From Coptodactyla brooksi (lineage: Eukaryota > Arthropoda > Insecta > Coleoptera > Scarabaeidae): a stretch of DNA of 20,562 nt. The stretch lies in contig JAWQRM010000672.1 of assembly GCA_033557675.1 (NCBI GenBank), positions 1 through 20,562 of the forward strand, given 5' to 3'. This document shows, piece by piece, positions 18,601 to 20,562 of the stretch. Made by a program: the position numbers and the translations under genes. The notes under the pieces were generated by a model. The model ran no database searches. It saw nothing but the letters and a program-made list of their open reading frames with translations, and was not told the origin of the DNA. The number at the start of each line of letters is the position of its first letter. Position 1 is the first letter of the stretch.

Positions 18601-19113
18601 ACAAACTTCTGATACAGAAGCTCTCTTAATTTGGAAGCAACCCAAATTTGATGGGCATTCGCCAGTTGAATGTTACAGTTTACAATATAAATTAGCTAAC
18701 GACACGGAATGGACAGAACAAGCAAACAATATTGACCACGAATTTTATCTAATGACTGGCTTAAAGGCAGGGGAAAGTTACATCTTTAGATTATCTGCAA
18801 AGAATAGTATCGGGTGGAGTGAACCAGGTGTCGCTTCTCAAGTTGTAATTACAAAACCGACAGGTAATTATTTTAAATCTCAAGAAAGTATAAAGTACGG
18901 TAGATTATGGGCGATTAAAAACCAAAATCTTATAGGTGCCCCTAAGATTCAATTAAGTAAAGCCATGATGCTTCTCCAGAATTACACGGACAGCGGCCAG
19001 CCTCCACAAGTCGAGCTTAATTTAAGGCCTAATTACACCTTCGAGACAAATCCGGTGGATTGGATCCAAGGAAACGCACAGGAGCACTACGATTTCATTT
19101 CGGAAATATCTCG
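2321..19113 (+). CDS. Unc-89: Obscurin/Unc-89-like giant muscle protein, partial, spliced (27 exons)
   Basis: This span covers the internal to C-terminal part of a titin-family protein. Exons join in consistent phase at GT...AG sites to give about 3,290 residues: roughly 21 Ig I-set domains, two FN3 domains, one complete kinase domain and the start of a second. The order Ig-FN3-Ig-Ig-kinase-linker-Ig-FN3-kinase is known from insect obscurin (Drosophila Unc-89). That protein sits at the sarcomere M-line and links thick filaments to signalling and to myofibril assembly. Twitchin/projectin and titin have only one kinase and regular Ig/FN3 super-repeats, so they fit poorly. Repeated Ig signatures (W-[FY]-K/R-D/N-G and D-x-G-x-Y-x-C/V) are easy to see throughout. 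Both gene ends are outside the window: the first exon here starts mid-codon and kinase 2 is cut after its first strand. The family assignment comes from recalled architecture, not a database search. Confidence 0.9.
2462..3052 (+). other. Intron holding one candidate cassette exon
   Basis: A 591-bp intron. The only structured element I see is a 60-nt stop-free segment at 2705-2764 with usable splice sites; it is listed separately. The rest is AT-rich with no conserved coding signal. Confidence 0.6.
2705..2764 (+). CDS. Candidate 60-nt cassette exon (speculative)
   Basis: The segment follows ATTTATAG and precedes GTTTGT. It is exactly 60 nt and would be phase 1 at both ends, matching the exons around it. 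It reads DAIFEKFHDLSHRWTNGDN without a stop. Inclusion would insert 20 residues between the A' and B strands of the first Ig domain, which is structurally awkward. It could instead be an alternative end or a chance open stretch; the donor is weak. Confidence 0.25.
3053..3295 (+). CDS. Unc-89: Obscurin exon: rest of first Ig domain
   Basis: Acceptor TTCTTACAG, donor GTTAGT, phase 1 at both ends. It encodes GQRVYLEIAL, LVFLKDNQAI and the F-strand signature DSGLYTAVATNAKG, completing the Ig domain begun at 2321. The usual C-strand Trp is Phe (VFLKD) and the F-strand Cys is Ala, so this domain has no canonical disulfide. Reading past 3295 meets a stop at once, which supports the donor. Confidence 0.85.
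3423..3546 (+). CDS. Unc-89: Obscurin exon: second Ig domain, N-terminal half
   Basis: Acceptor TTTCTTTAG, donor GTAAGG. It encodes PYFEVQLRDTELLEDTYLRF and VKGDPHPDV, the A to C strands of an I-set domain. It ends in phase 2, so TT plus C makes the Phe that replaces the usual Trp before FKDG in the next exon. A 48-bp intron follows. Confidence 0.85.
3595..3779 (+). CDS. Unc-89: Obscurin exon: second Ig domain, C-terminal half
   Basis: Acceptor CGTTTCAG, donor GTAAGA, ending in phase 1. It encodes FKDGIKISDTNERV and DAGVYKCVAVNNHGEA, the typical C-strand and F/G strands of an I-set domain with the F-strand Cys present. It ends at LTIT, the domain boundary, just before the 3.5 kb element-rich intron. 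Confidence 0.88.
4160..4400 (-). repeat. Tandem Penelope pseudo-LTR copies with hammerhead-like motif
   Basis: Two diverged direct copies start at about 4161 and 4320 (a 159-bp step). Each opens TGG[CT]TTC[AG]TA[AG]CAAAGTT and is followed by A[AG]TTGTCACCA. The first copy also matches an inverted copy near 4750-4841. On the minus strand the first copy carries CTGATGA (4251-4257), then CGAAAC (4230-4235) and GTC (4223-4225). This is the order of a hammerhead ribozyme core as known from Penelope-like elements. The stem II sequence between them (TGCTAACTGGGTCCC) no longer pairs, so activity is doubtful. Confidence 0.55.
4531..4716 (+). pseudogene. Penelope-like element C-terminal tail (endonuclease end)
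   Basis: An open stretch ending at a stop at 4714-4716. It contains VKNVRLFRNVSNNR and a closing KNTINKNGT. These resemble the end of Penelope-like polyproteins, after the GIY-YIG endonuclease, where an N-V-x-[IL]-[LF] segment is followed by N-T-x-N-[KR]. No RT or GIY-YIG motif precedes it, so it is a 5'-truncated copy. It lies between inverted pseudo-LTR copies, which supports the call. The match is from recall and short. Confidence 0.45.
4720..4841 (+). repeat. Penelope pseudo-LTR copy with decayed hammerhead motif
   Basis: Inverted copy of the repeat at about 4161-4260. Over 72 aligned bases the two match without length change, sharing AATTGTCACCACT and GTTAGCATCATC. In plus-strand order it shows CTC (4748-4750), ACGATGA (4751-4757), GCTA (4759-4762), TAGC (4770-4773), AAAAC (4774-4778), ATC (4783-4785) and GAG (4786-4788). 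CTC/GAG can form stem I and GCTA/TAGC stem II of a type I hammerhead. The core is mutated from CTGATGA and GAAAC, so it is a fossil. Confidence 0.55.
4843..5127 (-). pseudogene. Tigger/pogo-type transposase C-terminal remnant
   Basis: Minus-strand reading gives VEDVAAKVVEIARELDLG, then GDLLQPHATALTDE, MDEQRRKLADMKSINADAKI, VEITTM and, after a one-base frame change, EYLIKFVDIASLRFERID. This matches the well-known tail of Tigger-family (pogo, Tc1/mariner superfamily) transposases, where LTDEELxxMDEQRK is characteristic. Two stops follow TDE, and the DDE domain is missing. It is a dead fragment abutting the Penelope pseudo-LTR. Confidence 0.7.
5124..5157. repeat. 17-bp tandem duplication
   Basis: CCACCGCAATAGTAAAT occurs twice in direct contact (5124-5140 and 5141-5157), at the upstream edge of the Tigger-type remnant. 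It is probably a local slippage duplication. Confidence 0.9.
5158..5825. other. Intronic stretch, mostly unassigned
   Basis: AT-rich intron sequence. It contains a small perfect hairpin, AAGGAGTC (5535-5542) facing GACTCCTT (5547-5554). Several short open frames occur on the plus strand but none shows a recognised domain. The part after about 5640 may be a badly decayed upstream piece of the pseudogene that starts at 5826. Confidence 0.4.
5826..6560 (+). pseudogene. Pseudogene of an arthropod repetitive protein family
   Basis: Across frames it reads ILLPPLHIKLGLMKPFV, then YDKFPAL, VWGSFKDVVTEIL, RLRVHFLNSH, and after a frame change GAVSEEMGERFHQNIKEME and WRHQGK. This order (LLPPLHIKLGLMK, FPxLS, W-x-SFKxV, VHFLxSHLxxFPENLG, AVSxExGERFHQDI, MExRYQG) is one I recall in many uncharacterised, multicopy arthropod proteins that behave like mobile-element genes. 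In-frame stops occur after FV, after EVAEK and after QGK, and there is at least one frameshift, so it is not functional. The function of the family is unknown to me. Confidence 0.65.
6561..7244. other. Intronic stretch with short repeat
   Basis: No obscurin exon is visible. A minus-strand stretch at about 6647-6742 reads as a short acidic peptide (EKMEIDSDENTADD) ending in a stop and may be another element fragment. A TGCACGTTTAT-type short repeat lies at 6886-6929. Confidence 0.4.
6886..6929. repeat. Short degenerate repeat TGCACGTTTATACACT
   Basis: TGCACGTTTATACACT at 6886-6901 is followed by TGCACGTTTA and TGCACGTTTATACACT (6904-6929), giving three TGCACGTTTA starts in 44 bases. Confidence 0.85.
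7245..7499 (+). CDS. Unc-89: Obscurin exon: short Ig domain
   Basis: Acceptor TTTTATTTTAG, donor GTATAG, phase 1 at both ends. It encodes one Ig domain with FSWKRDGKEF as C strand and DAGLYTCVAQTSTG as F/G strands. Only 14 residues separate the A'-strand EG from the C-strand Trp, against about 21 in the sibling domain at 8806, and no B-strand Cys is present. A single-exon, symmetric Ig module like this can be skipped without breaking the frame. Confidence 0.88.
7549..8248 (+). CDS. Unc-89: Obscurin exon: two Ig domains and start of a third
   Basis: Acceptor CTTCTTTAG, donor GTATCT, ending in phase 2. The first Ig has VKGFPKPKVKLSHEG and DAGKYEVTAENELG. The second has VDGIPKPTIQFYKDG and DSGSYSVVASNDVA. 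The third begins at KPRVLKKIGEH and stops within the C-strand Trp codon (PEISW). C-strand Trp is replaced by Leu and Phe in the first two, and their B/F cysteines are missing, as is common in muscle Ig arrays. Introns of 49 and 50 bp flank it. Confidence 0.9.
8299..8756 (+). CDS. Unc-89: Obscurin exon: end of third Ig and a full Ig domain
   Basis: Acceptor TTATTTTTAG, donor GTAAGT. It opens with FKDGKEIT, completing the split Trp codon, and carries DSASYKCRAKNIHG. The second domain runs from CAPRILKPLVDMTVNEHD through VKWFLDEMEI to SGNYCCKLVNELGG. It ends in phase 1 at LTVN. Each linker carries a short C-x-PRI motif (KCAPRIL here, NCKPRII at the next junction), suggesting local domain duplication. 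Confidence 0.9.
8806..9093 (+). CDS. Unc-89: Obscurin exon: single Ig domain before the repeat region
   Basis: Acceptor TTTTTCAAG, donor GTAAGT, phase 1 at both ends. It encodes KPRIIKHLKDTTVEEG, PTPTVKWLRNGNEV and EGEYEVEVTNSLG, a complete I-set domain of about 95 residues. It resembles the preceding domain. It is the last Ig before the acidic and KS-repeat exons. Confidence 0.9.
9378..9527 (+). CDS. Unc-89: Obscurin exon: acidic linker
   Basis: Acceptor CACATTACAG, donor GTAACT, phase 1 at both ends, 150 nt. It encodes a Glu/Val-rich unstructured segment (VEVVEEEEEL, KVEIEEVVQEP). The composition matches the next exon, which supports its inclusion although it has no domain. It could be skipped in frame. 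Confidence 0.7.
9683..10720 (+). CDS. Unc-89: Obscurin exon: KS/EE-repeat region (eight ~32-residue units)
   Basis: One large exon of 1,038 nt, acceptor TATTTTGACAG, donor GTATAG, phase 1 at both ends. After a 46-residue lead it encodes eight tandem units of 31-32 residues with consensus K-x-R-K-S-[IV]-x-A-T-x-E-E-[VA]-E-[IL]-x-E-[IV]-[DE]-K. Unit starts are 9823, 9919, 10012, 10108, 10204, 10300, 10396 and 10489. It ends with an Arg/Ser-rich stretch (NKSRRRSSTITIE). No Ig fold is present; it should be disordered and highly charged. It recalls the KSP-repeat region of nematode UNC-89 in being Lys/Ser-rich and lying between Ig blocks, but the units differ. The RKS sites could be phosphorylated by basophilic kinases; this is inference. 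Confidence 0.88.
9823..10584 (+). repeat. Tandem coding repeat, ~96-bp period, eight units
   Basis: Coding tandem repeat inside the exon at 9683-10720. Units begin at 9823, 9919, 10012, 10108, 10204, 10300, 10396 and 10489, with lengths of 93 or 96 bp. Units 3 to 6 are the most regular; units 1 and 2 and the last are diverged. Confidence 0.88.
10721..11140 (+). other. Intron, nothing recognised
   Basis: A 420-bp AT-rich intron after the repeat exon. Apart from a short direct repeat (ATTAATACTAGTAAA-like at about 11057 and 11080) I see nothing in it. Confidence 0.6.
11141..11425 (+). CDS. Unc-89: Obscurin exon: single Ig domain
   Basis: Acceptor TTGTATTTAG, donor GTAAGT, phase 1 at both ends. 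It encodes one I-set domain with VRGTANPPPIATWSVDGKVL and DAGVYQCTLTNPVG. It opens the second Ig block, directly after the repeat region. Confidence 0.9.
11478..11723 (+). CDS. Unc-89: Obscurin exon: Ig domain, first part
   Basis: Acceptor TAATTTTAG, donor GTACGT. It encodes FRRPKIKDGLQNQTIVKK, GDPVPDVVWYFDDKEI and the E strand YSLTIPR. The donor was set at GTACGT because this gives phase 1 and joins to CERENGGKYTIKAKN in the next exon; reading on gives a stop at about 11750. Confidence 0.85.
11783..11972 (+). CDS. Unc-89: Obscurin exon: Ig end and start of next Ig
   Basis: Acceptor TTCTCATAG, donor GTAATA, ending in phase 2 inside a Trp codon. It encodes ENGGKYTIKAKNKWG (F/G strands), then LRPEIKGPDDVKVVPG and NPIPTVIW of the next domain. 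Confidence 0.85.
12033..12211 (+). CDS. Unc-89: Obscurin exon: Ig end
   Basis: Acceptor ATTACTCTTAG, donor GTAAGT. It completes the Trp codon, then TRNDNVVEPTEDIEI and DEGYYKVIAKNNLGED. It ends in phase 1 after LKVI, a domain end. A 78-bp intron separates it from the microexon. Confidence 0.85.
12290..12307 (+). CDS. Unc-89: 18-nt microexon (KETEPT) in Ig-Ig linker
   Basis: TTATTTTTGCAG precedes 18 stop-free nucleotides followed by a consensus GTAAGT. Phase is 1 at both ends, so it can be included or skipped. Inclusion gives a linker KETEPT before SERPKF; skipping gives VITERPKF. Both are plausible between Ig domains. The strong sites on both sides argue for a real, possibly optional, microexon. 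Confidence 0.6.
12308..13056 (+). other. Intron with TA microsatellite
   Basis: A 749-bp intron. It contains a TA dinucleotide run at 12606-12633 and otherwise unassigned AT-rich sequence. A 74-codon plus-strand open frame (12284-12508) has no protein character. Confidence 0.65.
12606..12633. repeat. (TA)14 microsatellite
   Basis: Uninterrupted TA dinucleotide repeat of 28 bases within an intron. Confidence 0.95.
13057..13292 (+). CDS. Unc-89: Obscurin exon: Ig domain, most
   Basis: Acceptor ATAACATTGCAG, donor GTAAGA, ending in phase 0. It encodes ERPKFITGLSDAQVEHGDE, DGLPRPTITWFLNGKVI and EKDSGF. The F strand continues with YKVTAVNVVGD in the next exon. Confidence 0.9.
13345..13512 (+). 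CDS. Unc-89: Obscurin exon: Ig end and next Ig start
   Basis: Acceptor ATATTTTTAG, donor GTGAGA, phase 0 at both ends. It encodes YKVTAVNVVGD, then SPPNFSLRLIRNMDVNEGEP and TGSPKPT, which joins MKWYKDGG in the next exon. Confidence 0.88.
13567..14538 (+). CDS. Unc-89: Obscurin exon: Ig end, two full Ig domains, Ig start
   Basis: Acceptor TCTCGTAG, donor GTATAA, phase 0 at both ends, 324 codons. It encodes MKWYKDGGEI with DSGAYKIIVKNANGE. A full domain follows (RPKFTKCIKDQKLTIGEP, PPEIKWFKDGLPI, NAGKYTLVVTNKLGD). A second full domain reads RPDFITRLGPQSVVEG, PPKITWFRNGAEV and DALTYRAVALNEAGE. It ends with the first half of a third (RPMFLHQMKDVITDEGQ, PSVEWTKDGEPV). The PDG turn in each D/E loop marks closely related domains. 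Confidence 0.93.
14595..14753 (+). CDS. Unc-89: Obscurin exon: Ig end and next Ig start
   Basis: Acceptor GTTTACCTAG, donor GTAATG, phase 0 at both ends. It encodes VGLIIDKAITSDAGQYSVT (E/F strands), a linker, then PPKFTQSFTDLQQ beginning the next Ig. Confidence 0.88.
14803..15047 (+). CDS. Unc-89: Obscurin exon: remainder of Ig domain
   Basis: Acceptor TTTTGAGTAG, donor GTAAGT, ending in phase 2. It encodes LPGRDAKFISRVSG, PQPEVQWFKNGQPL and DEGLYKAVASNREG. The acceptor is weak in pyrimidines just before AG but is the only one giving a continuous Ig fold. Confidence 0.87.
15097..16318 (+). CDS. Unc-89: Obscurin exon: Ig, FN3, Ig, Ig start
   Basis: Acceptor TGTTTTTAG, donor GTAAGG, 1,222 nt ending in phase 0. 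The domains are an Ig (APYFLKRLGDTELFKG, PSVQWYRNDEKL, DVGKYSCKVTNDHGED), then a charged linker. An FN3 follows at about 15481-15775 (CTLSWKPS, TYQLEML, YKFRIRVENKYGISDPS). After a Pro-rich linker comes an Ig (SPRFLRREQDTSYGVKDQ, DVGWYEAVATNEHGEA). A last Ig begins LPMFIQRPDIEYVMMRG and runs to PEVKWYKDWKPL. This Ig-FN3-Ig-Ig string leads into kinase 1, as in insect obscurin. Confidence 0.93.
16373..16954 (+). CDS. Unc-89: Obscurin exon: Ig end and kinase 1 N-lobe
   Basis: Acceptor GTTATTGTAG, donor GTAAGT, phase 0 at both ends. After DEGLYSVSARNVAG and a linker, kinase 1 begins near 16585. The Gly-rich loop LGRGTQG is at 16604-16624, and the ATP-binding Lys of YAAKV at 16673-16675. The helix-C Glu (YNELDVM) is at 16718-16720, with the hinge region LVMELCGGGEL after it. 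The exon ends GHMGLN, where an active kinase has HRDxK. The HRD Asp is replaced by Gly (16946-16948) and the following Lys by Asn, so phosphotransfer is not expected. Confidence 0.93.
17077..17777 (+). CDS. Unc-89: Obscurin exon: kinase 1 C-lobe and Pro-rich tail
   Basis: Acceptor TTTTTTTAG, donor GTAGGT. It encodes IGDLLLSH, the DFG motif in KITDFGLTRRI (Asp at 17128-17130), YGVPEYVSPECA as the APE region, DMWSVGIITYILLSG as helix F, and the C-lobe ending HPWLERC. A tail with RMVYPPGERYTPPPSLPKP follows, a possible SH3-binding segment. The donor lies two bases before an in-frame TAG; phase 2 then gives a His codon and continues as YQSGPDTYLLQLRD. Confidence 0.93.
17831..17975 (+). CDS. Unc-89: Obscurin exon: inter-kinase linker
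   Basis: Acceptor ATTCTTGTAG, donor GTAAAG, ending in phase 0. It encodes DTYLLQLRDVDFPVRIREY and SRGPGAGFVISDENGYDFR, part of the long linker between kinase 1 and the last Ig. No domain was recognised, but codon-level continuity on both sides is clean. Confidence 0.85.
18030..18337 (+). CDS. Unc-89: Obscurin exon: linker and start of last Ig
   Basis: Acceptor TTGTGCTTTAG, donor GTAAGT, ending in phase 2. It encodes a charged, probably helical linker (REPSIRERRRFTDIMDEEI, EAEAFLESRHEG) and then FFREKPQIKAMQEGKDL and PSPIVQWFK of an Ig domain with Cys in the B strand (MSCYAVGDP). Confidence 0.9.
18397..18863 (+). CDS. Unc-89: Obscurin exon: last Ig end and second FN3
   Basis: Acceptor TTGTTTCAG, donor GTAATT, ending in phase 1. 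It encodes NDAIIAESHRIKI and LGTYKLVARNKIGQ (Ig F/G strands). An FN3 domain then runs from about 18569 (PDEPDSPEAT, ALLIWKQPKFDG, CYSLQYKL, YIFRLSAKNSIGWSEPG). The frame stays open through the next intron, but the splice joins KPTG to APKIQLSKAM cleanly. Confidence 0.9.
18936..19113 (+). CDS. Unc-89: Obscurin exon: linker into kinase 2 (cut by window)
   Basis: Acceptor AATCTTATAG. It encodes APKIQLSKAMMLLQNYTDSG, an acidic/aromatic linker, and EHYDFISEISR, which I read as the first strand of kinase 2 leading into its Gly-rich loop. The donor GTATTG at 19114 would split the Arg codon; continuing gives unrelated sequence and a stop near 19212. The rest of kinase 2 must lie beyond the window. 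Confidence 0.8.
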
Positions 19114-20562
19114 GTATTGTATACTCAAATTATATATGCGGTGCATAGAAAGAATACGGTTCTCATATTCAACTGAAAGCTATTGTAGTACCGCGCTGCG
19201 AGTGCGATATTAAGTTTCTGGCTTTTCATAACCAACGCTGAGCTGTCTTTATAGTTATTGTAAGGTGCCGTATAAAATATAGCTCGAACTATTGACATCC
19301 TAAGTAAAAATGAACAGTAAATATCAAAGCAAAAAGAAAAACAAAAATTTAAACATCACACATTTTTATAAAACTCGTATAAAGCTCTAAGGAAAAATAA
19401 GGTAAGTTTCTCTACAATTGCCATTAACATAATAATAATAATTATAATAAATTGAATATAAGCTGAAAGTAAAATAGTAGCTGCAAATTTTATTTTTCCA
19501 ATGGATACTTATAATTTCAATAAAAAGGAAATTTTGGTTTCATGTTGGTAGACATGCTTGTGTTAGGGGTCGCATGGTTTAGGGAATAATTAACCATGAT
19601 CAATTTTTATCTTTAATTCAAGTGTAAATTTTTTCCTCCAAGAGACGAAGAACACTCAGTAGCGGTTTTGGGTCGTGTTTCAGCAGATTCGCAAATTTCT
19701 ATTCGTCAGTTAGTGATGGCAACTAACATTTCGTATTCTTCGATTCAAAGAATACTGATAGTCAATAAATTGCACCCATACAAGATCCATTTACATCAAG
19801 TTTTGCTGCCTCAGGATTTTGCTTGAAATTCGCTTAAATTTTGTAGCATGGTTAACAGTTGCTCAAGAAATGGAAAGCCTACGTCATATTATGTAGTCAG
19901 ATGAATCTCGGTTCGATAATAATGACATAGTCAATGGATATAATTGCCAATACTGGTCTCAAGAGTACCCCCACTGGATTAGAGGAACGCATTTCCAAAA
20001 TATTCATATTTAAATCTTACACCACTGGATTTCTTTATTTGGCCTTATTTAAAAGACAGAGTTTACAGGACAACTTTGACTAACTTGCAAGACATTAAAA
20101 ATAGGATTAGAACATAGTGCAATCGATTAAACCCAGAAGTCTTCAAACGTGCTTATATTCAGGGAGTGATAAATAGAAGGCAACTCTGTGTGGAAGCGGA
20201 TGGGGATCATTTCGAACATTTAATGAAATAAATAGTTTGTTTTTTATGTAGAGTGTTATTCGTATTATTGTTATTAGTTGTCAAAAAACGCTTCTTCTAT
20301 TTTCGTATATTATTTTTTTCTCATAAATTTTTATAATGAAAGTGCATATTATTTTTACACACTTGAATGTAGAAAAAAATACTCTCCAAGAATTTACTAA
20401 AAAAAGTACGGCATGCCATTTGAAAAAAAGTTTGATAGGCGGTTTACAGATATATGCCCCTTGTTACATATTTATGTTTAATAAAAAGGGACGCGAATAC
20501 CAAACTGAATCACCTGGTATATTAAATATGTTAAATAGTGCATTACATGCTAAATAGTATAG
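19114..20562 (+). other. Intron (incomplete) with a transposase remnant
   Basis: From the donor at 19114 to the window end no kinase 2 exon is visible. Apart from the transposase remnant at 19644-20231, it is AT-rich non-coding sequence. An open frame of 73 codons at 20336-20557 has no recognised motif. Confidence 0.65.
19644..20231 (+). pseudogene. Tc1/mariner-type transposase remnant
   Basis: Sense-strand reading gives a helix-turn-helix-like segment ISIRQLVMATNISYSSIQRI with KLHPYKIHLHQVL, then after stops SDESRFDNN and YWSQEYPHW (the DDE core with its first-Asp/YWS...NPHW pattern). It closes with LTPLDFFIWPYLKDRVY, LQDIKNRIR and CVEADGDHFEHL, ending at 20229-20231. This order is typical of an insect IS630/Tc1/mariner-superfamily transposase. 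There are stops near 19833, 19900 and 20110, and the core between YWS and TPLDFF is deleted, so it is dead. Confidence 0.75.

Overview
The window is eukaryotic and very probably from an insect. It is AT-rich, has short introns bounded by GT...AG, and carries long introns full of transposon debris. Nearly all of it is covered by one plus-strand gene that runs off both ends. I rebuilt 27 coding exons from 2321 to 19113. All phases are consistent, and together they encode about 3,290 residues. The domain order is a long run of immunoglobulin (Ig) I-set domains, a Lys/Ser/Glu-rich repeat region, more Ig domains, Ig-FN3-Ig-Ig-kinase, a linker, Ig-FN3, and the first residues of a second kinase. This is the C-terminal architecture of insect obscurin (Unc-89), the giant M-line protein of muscle. 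The N-terminal SH3-RhoGEF-PH part and most of the second kinase lie outside the window. The species cannot be named from the sequence.

Layout. 1-920 is the decayed minus-strand remnant of a Penelope-like retroelement (reverse transcriptase plus the start of a GIY-YIG endonuclease). 1568-2114 is a foldback, MITE-like element. 2321-3779 holds four exons encoding two Ig domains. 3780-7244 is a 3.5 kb intron packed with element remnants: Penelope pseudo-LTRs with hammerhead-ribozyme-like motifs, a Penelope C-terminal tail, a Tigger/pogo transposase tail, and a pseudogene of a family I remember as repetitive in arthropods. 7245-9093 encodes six Ig domains. 9378-10720 encodes an acidic linker and eight repeats of about 32 residues. 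11141-15047 encodes Ig domains, with an 18-nt microexon at 12290. 15097-16954 encodes Ig, FN3, Ig, Ig and the N-lobe of kinase 1. 17077-17777 encodes the kinase 1 C-lobe and a proline-rich tail. 17831-19113 encodes the linker, the last Ig and FN3, and the entry to kinase 2. From 19114 to the end is an intron containing a dead Tc1/mariner-type transposase.

How it fits together. The Ig and FN3 modules form an elastic or docking rod, and the two C-terminal kinase domains are expected to act as scaffolds. Kinase 1 keeps the Gly-rich loop, the ATP-binding Lys, the helix-C Glu and DFG, but has lost the catalytic Asp of HRD, so it reads as a pseudokinase. Many exons here are symmetric phase 1-1, including the whole repeat region, so in-frame alternative splicing is easy. 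No complete non-obscurin gene, RNA gene or CRISPR array was seen.
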